Assembly (NCBI RefSeq): GCF_033096005.1
Contig: NZ_AP026803.1
Location: 726,501 to 790,500 of the forward strand
Reading direction: 5' to 3'
Source: Lactobacillus xylocopicola
GTDB taxonomy: Bacteria; Bacillota; Bacilli; Lactobacillales; Lactobacillaceae
DNA: 64,000 nucleotides
The notes under the pieces were generated by a model. It worked only from the letters and a program-made list of their open reading frames with translations. It ran no database searches and was not told where the DNA came from. The translations under genes and the position numbers were made by a program. Shown here one piece after another: positions 36,806-46,900 of this stretch (the stretch's first letter is position 1; each line of letters opens with the position of its first letter).

Positions 36806-38911
36806 ATGCCTACTAGGTCAAAGCCAAAAAAACGTAAAAAAACTTTAGTAATCGTGGAGTCACCGGCCAAGGCCAAGACTATTGAAAAATACCTGGGACG
36901 TAACTACCGGGTAATTGCGTCAAAGGGTCATATCCGTGACCTACCTAAGTCGCAGATGGGGATTGACTTTGACGATAACTATAAGCCAAAGTACATTTCA
37001 ATTCGCGGTAAGGGTGAGACAATCAAGGAATTAAAGTCTGAAGCCAAAAAGGCCAAAGACGTCTATCTTGCATCTGACCCGGATCGGGAAGGTGAAGCAA
37101 TTGCCTGGCATGTGGCTCATGCGTTGAATTTAGATGACACCGCCAAGAACCGGGTAACCTTTAATGAAGTTACCAAGGATGCTGTTAAAAATAGTTTTGC
37201 GCATCCGCGTGCTATTGATATGGATACCGTCAACGCCCAGCAGGCCCGACGGATACTGGATAGAATAGTTGGTTATTCGCTGTCACCTATTTTGTGGAAT
37301 AAAGTCAAAAAAGGTTTGAGTGCGGGACGAGTTCAATCAGTTGCACTCAAGTTAGTGATTGACCGTGAAAAGGAAATTAAGCGCTTCAAGCCGCAGGAGT
37401 ATTGGACGATTGATGCTCAATTCAAGCAAAAAGCCAAGACTTTTAAGGCGCAATTTTGGGGAAGTGACGGCAAAAAGCAGGAATTACCCAATAATGAAGC
37501 TGTCCAGGCTGTTTTAGCTAAAATTGATAAAAAGCAGCCCTTCGAGATCGCCAATGTAGTCAAGCGTGAGCGCCGCCGGCAACCGGCCGCACCGTTTACC
37601 ACGTCGACGATGCAGCAGGAAGCTAACAAGCGGCTTAATTATCGGACTAGAAGGACAATGAGCATTGCTCAGCAGTTGTATGAGGGGATCAGTCTGGGCA
37701 AGCAGGGGACTGTGGGTCTGATTACTTATATGAGAACAGATTCGAAGAGAACCTCGCCAATTGCCCAAGCAGAGGCGGCCAAATTTTTAAATGAAAAGTA
37801 TGGCAAAGAATACGCCGCCAAGGGGGCGAGACACTTCAAAAACCAAGGCGCTGCCCAAGATGCCCACGAAGCGATCAGGCCAACCAGTGTTTACCGGACG
37901 CCGGAATCGTTGAAGGCAGCTTTGACGCCAGAACAGTATCGCCTCTACAAGTTAATCTGGTCTCGTTTTGTAGCTAGTGAAATGACCCCAGCGGTTTACG
38001 ATACAGTGAGAGCTGATATTGAACAGAACGGTGTGCTATTCAGAACGACTGGCTCAACGATGAAGTTCGCGGGATTTACTAAGGTATATGACAATCAACA
38101 GGAAAAAAACGTTGAATTACCTGAACTCAAGGCCGGTGATCAAGTTAAACTGGCGAAGTCTGACAACAAGCAGCACTTTACCTTGCCACCAGCGCGCTAT
38201 ACTGAGGCTAGCCTGGTTCATGCCCTAGAAGAAAATGGTGTAGGGCGCCCTTCAACCTATGCACCAACGATTGATACGATTCAGCGCCGCTATTACGTCA
38301 AGTTGGAAGGCAAGGCAATTGTTCCCACAGAATTAGGTGAAATTGTTGATGACCTAATTGAGCAGTTTTTCCCGGATATCGTTAATATTGACTTTACCGC
38401 CCAACTTGAAAGTGATTTGGACCGAGTTGAAGAAGGCAAAAAGAACTGGGTAAAAGTCATTGATGACTACTACCATCCCTTCAAAAAGGAATTAGACAAG
38501 GCTGATTCCGAAATCCAGAAGGTGCAGATTAAGGATGAGCCTGCAGGGTTTAACTGCGATATTTGCGGTGCGCCAATGGTAATCAAGATGGGGCGCTACG
38601 GTAAGTTCTATGCCTGTTCACGCTTTCCCGATTGTCGCAATACCAAGGCAATTGTCAAGAAGATCGGGGTTACTTGTCCAAAATGTGGCAAGGGCGATGT
38701 AGTTGAAAAGAAGTCCAAGCGCAATCGGAAGTTTTATGGTTGTTCAAGATATCCAGAATGTGACTTTGTTTCCTGGGATAAACCAGTCAATCGGACTTGT
38801 CCTAACGATGGTCATTACCTTGTTGAAAAGAAGAGCAAGCAGGGTCCAGTTATCCTTTGTCCTAACGGTGACTATAAGGAAGAACCGCGTGAAGAAGTAG
38901 TCGCAAAATAA
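36806..38911 (+). CDS. topA: DNA topoisomerase I
   Basis: Type IA topoisomerase that relaxes negative supercoils. The 701-residue protein has the TOPRIM domain ([17 protein letters not shown] and the [12 protein letters not shown] acidic triad), [23 protein letters not shown], and the active-site tyrosine in [12 protein letters not shown]. Three C-terminal zinc-finger units follow: two complete four-cysteine units (CDICG...CSRFPDC and CPKCG...CSRYPEC) and a degenerate third with only two cysteines. GAGGAGG precedes the chosen ATG; five upstream codons in frame include that site and are excluded. Confidence 0.96.
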   Translation: MPTRSKPKKRKKTLVIVESPAKAKTIEKYLGRNYRVIASKGHIRDLPKSQMGIDFDDNYKPKYISIRGKGETIKELKSEAKKAKDVYLASDPDREGEAIAWHVAHALNLDDTAKNRVTFNEVTKDAVKNSFAHPRAIDMDTVNAQQARRILDRIVGYSLSPILWNKVKKGLSAGRVQSVALKLVIDREKEIKRFKPQEYWTIDAQFKQKAKTFKAQFWGSDGKKQELPNNEAVQAVLAKIDKKQPFEIANVVKRERRRQPAAPFTTSTMQQEANKRLNYRTRRTMSIAQQLYEGISLGKQGTVGLITYMRTDSKRTSPIAQAEAAKFLNEKYGKEYAAKGARHFKNQGAAQDAHEAIRPTSVYRTPESLKAALTPEQYRLYKLIWSRFVASEMTPAVYDTVRADIEQNGVLFRTTGSTMKFAGFTKVYDNQQEKNVELPELKAGDQVKLAKSDNKQHFTLPPARYTEASLVHALEENGVGRPSTYAPTIDTIQRRYYVKLEGKAIVPTELGEIVDDLIEQFFPDIVNIDFTAQLESDLDRVEEGKKNWVKVIDDYYHPFKKELDKADSEIQKVQIKDEPAGFNCDICGAPMVIKMGRYGKFYACSRFPDCRNTKAIVKKIGVTCPKCGKGDVVEKKSKRNRKFYGCSRYPECDFVSWDKPVNRTCPNDGHYLVEKKSKQGPVILCPNGDYKEEPREEVVAK

Positions 38912-38926
38912 AGTTAAAATTACCTA

Positions 38927-38965
38927 AATATCATCAAATCCAGAGTGATTTGATGATATTCTTTA
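38927..38965 (+). terminator. Terminator-like hairpin after topA
   Basis: AATATCATCAAATC / GATTTGATGATATT forms a 14-bp stem with a 6-base loop, followed by CTTTATATT. Confidence 0.65.
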
Positions 38966-39001
38966 TATTAAGCAATTATTTTTAGTAAAGGAATTTATAA
39001 T

Positions 39002-40318
39002 ATGCCTAAAAGTGTAACTGTAATAGGTGGCGGTTTAGCCGGCAGTGAGGCGACCTGGCAACTGGCCAAGCGCGGTATTCCCGTTGACCTTTATGAAATG
39101 AGACCCCAAAAAATGACCCCTGCACACAAGACGGGTGAATTGGCAGAGCTAGTTTGTACCAATTCAATGCGGTCAAATCAGTTATCTAATGCGGTGGGCC
39201 TGTTAAAGGAAGAAATGCGGCAGCTCGATTCACTAGTCATGGCCGCGGCTGATCGGACACAGGTTCCAGCAGGTGGTGCTCTTGCGGTTGACCGGGATGA
39301 CTTTAGCGCCTATATCACCCAAAAATTGCATAGCCTAACTAATGTGACTTTTCATGACGCTGAAGTTAAGACCCTACCTCAAGCGGGGATAGCGATTGTG
39401 GCTACCGGGCCACTAACTAGCGATGCTCTGGCAGAGCAGATACAACAATTTTCGGGAGCGCAAAGTCTACATTTTTTTGATGCCGCTGCTCCAATTGTGG
39501 CGGCTGATTCAATCGATCAGGAGATTGTTTATCGTAAGTCGCGGTATGACAAGGGCGAGGCGGCCTATCTTAATTGCCCAATGACCCAAGAAGAATATGA
39601 AAATTTTGCCCAGGAATTGGTTAAGGCGGAAACGGCCGCAGTCCATAGTTTTGAACAAGACAATGTTTTTGAGGGCTGCATGCCAATTGAGGTAATGGCT
39701 GCTCGAGGAGCTAAGACGATGCTTTTTGGACCACTTAAGCCAGTGGGACTAGAAGATCCGCGGACGGGTAAACTGCCTTATGCCGTTGTGCAGCTACGCC
39801 AGGACAATGCAGCTGCATCGATGTATAATTTAGTTGGCTTTCAGACCCACCTCAAATATGGTGAGCAAAAGCGGGTCTTTTCGCTTATTCCAGGACTGGC
39901 TGAGGCACGCTTCATCCGCTATGGCAAGATGCACCGCAATACCTATATGGCTTCACCTGCAGTTTTGACTAAGAGTTATGAGGCTCAAAAGCAAGCTGGC
40001 CTATTTTTTGCCGGACAGGTAACCGGAGTTGAAGGTTATGTTGAAAGTGCAGGCAGCGGACTAGTTGCTGGCATTAATGCAGCTAGAGCAGCATTAGGTC
40101 AAGCAGTAGTATCCTTTCCCAAGACTACGGCACTCGGGTCAATGGCCAATTATGTGACGACTGCCAGTGTCAAGCACTTTCAGCCAATGAATGCTAGCTT
40201 TGCCCTGATTCCGGGCTTAGAAGGGAAAAAAGTGCGCAACAAGCGGGAACGTCACGAAAAGATTAGCGAACGTAGTTTGGCCCAGCTTGCCGAGTTTAAG
40301 CAGGAAGTACTTACTTAA
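39002..40318 (+). CDS. trmFO: FADH2-dependent tRNA (uracil-54) methyltransferase TrmFO
   Basis: Makes ribothymidine at position 54 in the T-loop of tRNA with methylenetetrahydrofolate. The 438-residue protein opens with the FAD-binding [19 protein letters not shown] and VDLYEMRP, then [24 protein letters not shown], the cysteine- and glycine-rich [13 protein letters not shown] and the C-terminal [24 protein letters not shown]. Older names are GidC or YlyC. One base separates it from xerC. Confidence 0.96.
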   Translation: MPKSVTVIGGGLAGSEATWQLAKRGIPVDLYEMRPQKMTPAHKTGELAELVCTNSMRSNQLSNAVGLLKEEMRQLDSLVMAAADRTQVPAGGALAVDRDDFSAYITQKLHSLTNVTFHDAEVKTLPQAGIAIVATGPLTSDALAEQIQQFSGAQSLHFFDAAAPIVAADSIDQEIVYRKSRYDKGEAAYLNCPMTQEEYENFAQELVKAETAAVHSFEQDNVFEGCMPIEVMAARGAKTMLFGPLKPVGLEDPRTGKLPYAVVQLRQDNAAASMYNLVGFQTHLKYGEQKRVFSLIPGLAEARFIRYGKMHRNTYMASPAVLTKSYEAQKQAGLFFAGQVTGVEGYVESAGSGLVAGINAARAALGQAVVSFPKTTALGSMANYVTTASVKHFQPMNASFALIPGLEGKKVRNKRERHEKISERSLAQLAEFKQEVLT

Positions 40319-40319
40319 A

Positions 40320-41246
40320 ATGGCTTTTGACAAAGATGAGTTGGTACAGCTTTTTATTTCATACTTGCAAAATGAGCGGCATTACAGTGCGCAAACCGTT
40401 AAGTCCTACCGCATTGACTTGCTTGAGGCGAGGTCGTTTTGGCAGGACAACGGTGGTTTTAGCGGTTGGGAAAAGGTTAGTAAGCGTGATGTTGAGGTTT
40501 TTTTACAAAATCTTGCCGACCGGAAGCTAGCACGTACCACGCAGGCCCGTAAAATGTCGAGTATGCGTGCTTTTTACCGCTTTTTGACCAGGAGGAAGAT
40601 CATCAAGGTAGATCCAACCCAGGCAATTGTTCTGCGAACCAGTGACCATAAACTACCGCAGTTCTTTTACGCACCTGAATTAAAGCAGGTATTTGCTTCA
40701 TTGACCGGTAGTCAGCCACTGACCATGCGTAACCTGGCAATGTTTGAATTGTTTTATACGACTGGCATGCGAGTGAGTGAGGTCAGTGGCTTGACCATAA
40801 GTCAGGTTGAACTCGATTTGAAAGTTATTCTGGTACACGGTAAGGGTAATAAGGACCGCTATGTAGCCTTCGATGAGGCAACTAAAACAGCATTAAGCAA
40901 CTATTTAACAACTGCTCGCCCGCAGCTGCTGGGGGAACAAATGGACCACGGCTTTGTTTTTTTAAATAATCGAGGTCGTCAATTAACTGCACGTGGTATT
41001 GAATATGTCATGCAAAAGGTCTTCAATAGTGCAGGTATTAATGGGAAAGTGCATCCGCATGAGCTGCGTCATTCCTTTGCAACGGCAATGCTTAATAATG
41101 GTGCTGACTTGCGCAGTGTTCAGGAATTGCTGGGCCACCTCAACTTGTCGACTACCCAGCTCTATACTCACGTGACGATGCGCCACTTGCAAGAAAATTA
41201 TGACAAGTTTTTTACCCGTAATGATAAGAAAGATAAGGCAAAATAA
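40320..41246 (+). CDS. xerC: Site-specific tyrosine recombinase XerC
   Basis: Partner of XerD at dif. The 308-residue protein has the N-terminal core-binding domain (FISYLQNERHYSAQTVKSYRIDL) and a catalytic domain with TTGMRVSEVSGLT, HGKGNKDRYV, HPHELRHSFATAMLNNGADLRSVQELLGHLNL and TTQLYTHVT with the tyrosine. The neighbourhood trmFO-xerC-hslV-hslU is that of CodV in Bacillus. The start overlaps or abuts the trmFO end and AGGAAG lies upstream. Confidence 0.93.
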   Translation: MAFDKDELVQLFISYLQNERHYSAQTVKSYRIDLLEARSFWQDNGGFSGWEKVSKRDVEVFLQNLADRKLARTTQARKMSSMRAFYRFLTRRKIIKVDPTQAIVLRTSDHKLPQFFYAPELKQVFASLTGSQPLTMRNLAMFELFYTTGMRVSEVSGLTISQVELDLKVILVHGKGNKDRYVAFDEATKTALSNYLTTARPQLLGEQMDHGFVFLNNRGRQLTARGIEYVMQKVFNSAGINGKVHPHELRHSFATAMLNNGADLRSVQELLGHLNLSTTQLYTHVTMRHLQENYDKFFTRNDKKDKAK

Positions 41247-41770
41247 TGACAACAATCTGTTCAGTAAAATTTAATGGAAAAACAGCGATCGCCGGTGATG
41301 GTCAGGTTACTTTAGGTGAAAAAGTAATTGCGAAAGCAACTGCCAAAAAAATCCGGCGAATTTATCATGACCGCGTCGTTATTGGCTTCGCTGGTGGCGT
41401 GGCTGATGCGGTTAGCTTGCAAGAAATGCTTGAAAGTAAGCTAGAAGAATTTGGTGGTGACTTGCGGCGAGCTGCAGTTGAAATGGCTCAATCTTGGCGT
41501 AAGGATGCCACTTTACAAAAGTTGGAAGCAATGTTAATTGCCTTTAATGACCATGATCTGCTGTTAATTTCGGGGAATGGTGAGGTACTTGAACCGGATG
41601 AAAATGTGGTGGCAATTGGCTCGGGAGGCAATTTTGCTCAGGCTGCAGCAATTGCCATGACGCGTCACGGGGTAGACTTATCAGCCAGTGAAATAGCCCG
41701 TGAAGCAGTTAAAATCGCAGCAGGAATTGATGTTTTCACTGACGATCAAATAAATGTTGATGAGCTATAG
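41246..41770 (+). CDS. hslV: ATP-dependent protease subunit HslV (ClpQ)
   Basis: Proteasome-like peptidase of the HslVU complex. The 174-residue protein starts MTTICSVKFNGKTAIAGDGQVTLG, so removal of Met exposes the catalytic threonine. DHDLLLISGNGEVLEP and IGSGGNFAQAAA are conserved. It overlaps xerC by one base and is followed 15 bases later by hslU. Confidence 0.96.
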   Translation: MTTICSVKFNGKTAIAGDGQVTLGEKVIAKATAKKIRRIYHDRVVIGFAGGVADAVSLQEMLESKLEEFGGDLRRAAVEMAQSWRKDATLQKLEAMLIAFNDHDLLLISGNGEVLEPDENVVAIGSGGNFAQAAAIAMTRHGVDLSASEIAREAVKIAAGIDVFTDDQINVDEL

Positions 41771-41785
41771 AGGTAGTGGATTTTT

Positions 41786-43195
41786 ATGGAAACTAAAACA
41801 CCAAAACAAATCGTTGAATTACTGAACAAATACATCATTGGTCAAGATGAGGCAAAAAAAGCGGTTGCTGTTGCGTTATACAACAGGTATCGACGGATGC
41901 AGCTGCCAACTAAAATGCAGGAGGATATCACGCCCAAGAACTTACTAATGGCTGGTCCCACTGGTGTTGGTAAGACAGAAATTGCCAGAAGACTGGCTTT
42001 GATCGTGCAAGCTCCCTTCGTAAAGGTTGAAGCAACTAAGTTTACCGAGGTGGGCTACGTTGGTCGTGATGTTGAATCAATGGTGCGCGACCTGGTCAAC
42101 GAAGCTGTCCGAATGGAAGAAAAGAGTCAGTTTGACCGTATTCGGCCGCAGGCAACCAAAGAGGTAAATAAGACGCTAGTACGTCTGCTAGTTCCTGGCA
42201 TCAAGCACGAGCAACATAAAAATCAGTTGCAAGAGATGCAAGATATGATGTCGATGTTAATGGGAGGCGGTGCCAGCGCAGAGGCTTCACCTGACACTGA
42301 GCAAGAAGAAGTTACAGATGCTGTCCGTAATGAGCGCTTAAGCGTTTCTGAACAATTAAATAAGGGTCTGTTAGAAGATCGCGAAGTTACAATTGAGGTC
42401 GAACAGGCTCCTAAAGTCAATCCAATGGGCGATATGATGGGGCAAATGGGGATTGACATGAGCAGCCTAATGAATAATTTGGCGCCTAAGAAACGGATTA
42501 AGCGCACCTTGCCAGTAAGAGATGCGCGTGAAGTACTGATTCAAGAAGAATCTCGTAAGATGGTGGATTATGACTCCATCTACCAAAAGGCCATTGAGCG
42601 CACCAGTAATAATGGTATTATTTTTATTGATGAAATTGACAAGATTGCGGCTGGTAATCAAAAGACTTCTGGTGAAGTTTCACGGGAAGGAGTTCAACGG
42701 GACATTTTGCCCATCGTAGAAGGTTCCACAGTTCAAACTAAGTATGGTCCCGTGTCGACCGAGCACATTCTCTTTATTGCCGCTGGTGCCTTTTCCGAGG
42801 CTAAACCAAGTGACCTAATTCCAGAGCTTCAGGGACGTTTTCCCATTCGAGTGGAACTCGCTCCCCTGACTAAGGATGACTTTGTTAAAATTTTGAAAGA
42901 TCCGGCTGATTCATTGCTGGAGCAGTATGTGGCCTTACTGAAGTCCGATAGTATCAAGTTGATCTTTACCCAGGAAGCAATCGAGCGCATTGCGCAGATT
43001 GCTTATGACGTCAACCAGGGGACCGATAATATTGGTGCTAGGCGGCTGTCGACAATTCTGGAAAAATTGCTAGAAGATGTGCTCTATGAGGGGCCGGATA
43101 TGGCAATGGGCGAAATAACAGTCACTGAAGCATACGTTAATGAAAAACTTAGTGATATAATAACTAATAAGGATTTGACTAAGTTTATTCTTTAA
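41786..43195 (+). CDS. hslU: ATP-dependent protease ATPase subunit HslU (ClpY)
   Basis: AAA+ unfoldase partner of HslV. The 469-residue protein has [29 protein letters not shown], Walker [14 protein letters not shown], the intermediate domain (about residues 110-240, with a methionine-rich stretch [16 protein letters not shown]), Walker [12 protein letters not shown], and sensor-2 [15 protein letters not shown]. The C-terminus TKFIL fits the tail that docks into HslV. GAGGTAG lies upstream. Confidence 0.96.
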   Translation: METKTPKQIVELLNKYIIGQDEAKKAVAVALYNRYRRMQLPTKMQEDITPKNLLMAGPTGVGKTEIARRLALIVQAPFVKVEATKFTEVGYVGRDVESMVRDLVNEAVRMEEKSQFDRIRPQATKEVNKTLVRLLVPGIKHEQHKNQLQEMQDMMSMLMGGGASAEASPDTEQEEVTDAVRNERLSVSEQLNKGLLEDREVTIEVEQAPKVNPMGDMMGQMGIDMSSLMNNLAPKKRIKRTLPVRDAREVLIQEESRKMVDYDSIYQKAIERTSNNGIIFIDEIDKIAAGNQKTSGEVSREGVQRDILPIVEGSTVQTKYGPVSTEHILFIAAGAFSEAKPSDLIPELQGRFPIRVELAPLTKDDFVKILKDPADSLLEQYVALLKSDSIKLIFTQEAIERIAQIAYDVNQGTDNIGARRLSTILEKLLEDVLYEGPDMAMGEITVTEAYVNEKLSDIITNKDLTKFIL

Positions 43196-43213
43196 TGAAG
43201 GCGGTGTGTAAGT

Positions 43214-44101
43214 ATGGACTACACCATCAAAAATAGTATTTTGCAAGTAGTTATTTCGAGTAAGGGCGCGGAAATTCAAAGCGTCAAGAGCCAACATACG
43301 GATTATGAGTATATCTGGCAAGCTAATCCCAGTGTTTGGCAGCGGCATGCCCCGATTTTGTTTCCCTTTGTCGGCAGACTAAAAGATGATCAGTACACCT
43401 ACCAGGGCAAGACCTATCACATGTCCCAGCATGGCTTTGCCCGGGACTTGGACTTTGCGGTTGAGCATCAGGATGGGGAGAGTATCACTTTTTTATTGAC
43501 TGACTCAGAAGAAACTAAAAAAAGCTATCCCTTTGAGTTTGAGTTGCGGGTGAATTACAACTTGCTCAATAACCTGTTGGAGGAGAATTTCACGGTCACC
43601 AATAAGACTGACGGTGAGCTAATTTTTGCGATTGGTGGTCATCCCGGTTTTAACATCCCAACTTCTGAGGCAACGAGCAAAGAAGATTTTTATTTTTCGA
43701 CTAAGCCGTCACTTGCGCGAGTTCAAATTCCGCTTAAAGGTGCTTTTTTGGACTGGCCCAACCGCTCGCTGGCTTCAACTAATAGTTTGATTACACTTAG
43801 CGACCATCTGTTCAAGCATGATGCGCTAATTTTTCAATTACGTGGACATGACAATCGGGTGTCGCTTAAGACCGATACAAGTAACTTTCACGTTAATGTC
43901 TGGCTAAGAGATGCACCTTTTGTGGGAGTCTGGTCCCAGTATCCGCAAACTGCTGATTTTGTCTGCATAGAGCCCTGGTGGGGAATTGCTGACCGCATTG
44001 ATAGCAAGGGCAAGTTGGAAGAAAAGTATGGTATGAACCACTTAGCTCCGGGTAATACTTTTTCAGCCGGCTTCAGCATGGCTTTTCACGATCAGGATTA
44101 A
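43214..44101 (+). CDS. Aldose 1-epimerase family protein (LacX-like)
   Basis: A 295-residue beta-sandwich protein of the galactose mutarotase superfamily. It has KGAEIQSVKS at the start, WQRHAPILFPFVGRL, MSQHGFARDLDF, IGGHPGFNIP and VCIEPWWG near the end, with the histidine and glutamate typical of aldose or hexose-6-phosphate epimerases. The LacX-type subgroup has an uncertain sugar substrate. GAAGGCGGTG precedes the ATG; 18 bases separate it from hslU. Confidence 0.85.
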   Translation: MDYTIKNSILQVVISSKGAEIQSVKSQHTDYEYIWQANPSVWQRHAPILFPFVGRLKDDQYTYQGKTYHMSQHGFARDLDFAVEHQDGESITFLLTDSEETKKSYPFEFELRVNYNLLNNLLEENFTVTNKTDGELIFAIGGHPGFNIPTSEATSKEDFYFSTKPSLARVQIPLKGAFLDWPNRSLASTNSLITLSDHLFKHDALIFQLRGHDNRVSLKTDTSNFHVNVWLRDAPFVGVWSQYPQTADFVCIEPWWGIADRIDSKGKLEEKYGMNHLAPGNTFSAGFSMAFHDQD

Positions 44102-44112
44102 TCAACCAAAAT

Positions 44113-44152
44113 AAAAGTTCCCAAGTCAGCTGACTTGGGAACTTATTTATTT
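44113..44152. terminator. Bidirectional terminator with a 30-base perfect palindrome
   Basis: AAGTTCCCAAGTCAG is followed immediately by its exact reverse complement (44,115-44,144), flanked by A- and T-rich runs. It lies between the convergent epimerase and plsY genes. Confidence 0.88.
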
Positions 44153-44193
44153 GCTGGTGGGGCAACAAGAGCGACCGCTGCGCTTGAGCTAGC

Positions 44194-44829
44194 TTATAAT
44201 AGGTCATGCCTTTTTTTGTACCAGTACCAGAGTCCAAAGGGGATGATATTTTCCTTGTGGTGGATCAGGCGGTTAATATTAGACCGGTGGCGCACAAAAA
44301 GAACAACCATGATACAACCCAGAATTAGTTCCAGGTAGACGTCATGGAAGAAAAAAGTGACGATAAAAATCAAGACCACGGAAATTAGACTAGCCAGACT
44401 GACGTATGAGGTAATAAAGACTAGGGGCAGGAAGATTAAGGCACAGACACCAAAAAACTTCAGGTTGTAGCCCAGGAAGAGTCCGGCACTAGTTGCTACT
44501 GCTTTACCGCCCTTAAATTTAAGAAAAATCGAACAGGTATGGCCTAAAATAGCCAAGCCGCCTGAAATTAGCAGCAGATATTGGGGTCCTGGTACATGCA
44601 TGAGGCGCGGCAGGGTGGTGGCCAATGTGCCTTTGAGGACATCGATGACTAGCACTAGGCTACCTGCAAAAGGACCAAACACCCGGAAGGAATTAGTTGT
44701 GCCAATGTTGCCTGAACCATGGTTGCGAATGTCTTTGGCAAAAATTATTTTCCCAATTATCACACCGGTGGGGAAGGAACCGATTAAGTATGCTAGAATA
44801 AATACCAGTATTAATTTTAGATTTATCAT
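44194..44829 (-). CDS. plsY: Acyl-phosphate:glycerol-3-phosphate acyltransferase PlsY
   Basis: Makes lysophosphatidic acid from acyl-phosphate and glycerol 3-phosphate, the first step of phospholipid synthesis. The 211-residue membrane protein has LAYLIGSFPTGVIIGK in helix 1, the loop motif RNHGSGNIGTTNSFRVFG, and the second motif HTCSIFLKFKGGKAVATSAG. Five hydrophobic helices are seen. It is divergent from parE, as is common in Firmicutes. Confidence 0.95.
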   Translation of the reverse strand: MINLKLILVFILAYLIGSFPTGVIIGKIIFAKDIRNHGSGNIGTTNSFRVFGPFAGSLVLVIDVLKGTLATTLPRLMHVPGPQYLLLISGGLAILGHTCSIFLKFKGGKAVATSAGLFLGYNLKFFGVCALIFLPLVFITSYVSLASLISVVLIFIVTFFFHDVYLELILGCIMVVLFVRHRSNINRLIHHKENIIPFGLWYWYKKRHDLL

Positions 44830-44926
44830 TTATATCCTACTCTCTTGCTATCTAAAGCTATTTTATCAAAGATTGCAGGGAATGAGGATTAAAATAAATA
44901 AATGATGTAAAACTGGAGGAGTTTTT

Positions 44927-46885
44927 TTGACTAAGCCAAATACAAAAACAAGTTCTTATGATGACTCAGCGATCCAGATTCTTCATGGTCTAGAAGCCGT
45001 GCGTAAGCGTCCGGGAATGTACATCGGGTCGACTGACATTCACGGTTTAAACCAATTAGTGTATGAAATCGTTGATAACTCAGTCGATGAGGCAATGGCT
45101 GGATTTGGTCAAGAAATTGATGTGACGATTCACCCAGATAACAGTGTGACTGTGCGTGATTTTGGGCGGGGGATGCCGACAGGAATGCATAAGTCGGGAA
45201 AACCGACCATCGAGGTTATCTTAACGGTCTTGCATGCGGGGGGAAAGTTTACCGAGCAGAATTACCGGACTTCGGGTGGTCTGCACGGTGTTGGTTCCTC
45301 TGTCGTTAATGCTTTGTCCAGTTACATGGATGTTAAGGTTGTTCGAGACGGCGTGGCTTACGAGGAAGAATTCCAGGATGGCGGCCACCCGGTTGGTAGT
45401 TTGAAGCGTCTAGGTAAGACTAAGGAACCAACAGGTACAACAATCACTTTTAAACCCGATGAAAAGGTCTTTTCAACGACTAAATACAAGTACGAGACAA
45501 TTCAAGAAAGAATCCGTGAATCAGCCTTTTTGCTGAATGGCGTGCGTTTTGTTCTGACTGATGAACGTGAACCGGAACATCATGATGACTTTAAGTATGA
45601 TAATGGTATTCAGTCCTTTGTAGCTTACTTAAATGAGGGTAAGGATACGCTGAGTGACGTCTTTTACTTCACGGGCAAGCAGGACGAGATTGAGGTTGAA
45701 TTCAGCGGGCAATATGGTGACGGCTATTCCGAAAGTCTCGTTTCCTTTGTTAACAATGTCCGCACCTCTGATGGTGGAACCCACGAAGCTGGTGCTAGGA
45801 GCGGCTTTACTAGGGCCTTTAACGATTATGCTAAGAAGCAGGGGCTACTCAGTAAAAAAGACAAGAATATCGACGGTTCGGACTACCGCGAAGGACTCAG
45901 TGCGGTTTTGTCGGTTAAAATTCCGGAAGAATTACTTGAGTTTGAGGGCCAGACCAAGGGCAAGTTAGGGACACCACAGGCCAGGTCAATTGTCGATGCA
46001 ATTGTTTATGAGCAAATGTCCTACTACTTAATGGAAAAAGGCGAATTGGCCCAGGAATTAGTCAAGAAGGCCCAACGTGCCCGGGATGCTCGTGAAGCAG
46101 CCAAGAAGGCGCGCAACGAGACCCGCAATGGTAAGAAGCGGCGTAAGAAAGAGGTCTTGTCGGGTAAGTTAACGCCAGCCCAATCCCGTAACCCGAAGAA
46201 AAATGAACTATTCCTAGTCGAGGGTGATTCTGCCGGGGGCTCGGCCAAACAAGGACGGGACCGGAAGTTTCAAGCAATTTTACCTCTGCGCGGAAAGGTT
46301 TTGAACACGCAAAAAGCCAAACTGCAAGATATCTTTAAAAATGAAGAAATCAACACGATGATCTATACCATTGGTGGTGGTGTGGGAACAGAATTTAAGG
46401 TTGAAGATGCCAACTATGATAAGGTCATCATTATGACGGATGCCGACGATGATGGCTCCCACATTCAAATCTTGCTCTTAACCTTTTTTTACCGTTATAT
46501 GCGGCCGATGATTGAAGAGGGAAAGATTTACATTGCCCTGCCGCCGCTTTATCGCCTGCAAAAGGGGCATGGTAAGCAGGTCCAGGTTAAGTATTCGTGG
46601 ACAGATGAGGAATTATCCCTTGATGAAGAACAGATGGGCCGCGGCTACACTTTGCAGCGCTTCAAAGGATTGGGGGAGATGAATGCCGAACAGCTGTGGC
46701 AGACCACCATGAACCCTGAATCACGGATGCTAATCCGGGTGAAGATTGATGATGCTGCTCTAGCTGAGCGCCGTGTGACCACCCTGATGGGCGACAAGGT
46801 GGCCGTCAGGAGAAAGTGGATTGAAGAAAATGTTAAGTTCAGAATGGGCGAAGATGCTTCAATCCTAGAAGAAGAAAATGAGTAA
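44927..46885 (+). CDS. parE: DNA topoisomerase IV subunit B
   Basis: ATPase subunit of topoisomerase IV, which decatenates daughter chromosomes. The 652-residue protein has the GHKL fold (EIVDNSVDEAMAG, GRGMPTG, GGLHGVGSSVVNALS), the transducer domain, TOPRIM motifs EGDSAGGSAKQGRDR and DADDDGSHI, and the end QLWQTTMNPESRML. The start is a TTG with GGAGGAG upstream. parC follows 15 bases later. The proximity to dif fits a role of this enzyme at the terminus but is also a common gene order. Confidence 0.96.
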   Translation: MTKPNTKTSSYDDSAIQILHGLEAVRKRPGMYIGSTDIHGLNQLVYEIVDNSVDEAMAGFGQEIDVTIHPDNSVTVRDFGRGMPTGMHKSGKPTIEVILTVLHAGGKFTEQNYRTSGGLHGVGSSVVNALSSYMDVKVVRDGVAYEEEFQDGGHPVGSLKRLGKTKEPTGTTITFKPDEKVFSTTKYKYETIQERIRESAFLLNGVRFVLTDEREPEHHDDFKYDNGIQSFVAYLNEGKDTLSDVFYFTGKQDEIEVEFSGQYGDGYSESLVSFVNNVRTSDGGTHEAGARSGFTRAFNDYAKKQGLLSKKDKNIDGSDYREGLSAVLSVKIPEELLEFEGQTKGKLGTPQARSIVDAIVYEQMSYYLMEKGELAQELVKKAQRARDAREAAKKARNETRNGKKRRKKEVLSGKLTPAQSRNPKKNELFLVEGDSAGGSAKQGRDRKFQAILPLRGKVLNTQKAKLQDIFKNEEINTMIYTIGGGVGTEFKVEDANYDKVIIMTDADDDGSHIQILLLTFFYRYMRPMIEEGKIYIALPPLYRLQKGHGKQVQVKYSWTDEELSLDEEQMGRGYTLQRFKGLGEMNAEQLWQTTMNPESRMLIRVKIDDAALAERRVTTLMGDKVAVRRKWIEENVKFRMGEDASILEEENE

Positions 46886-46900
46886 AGAGGTTTTTGATTA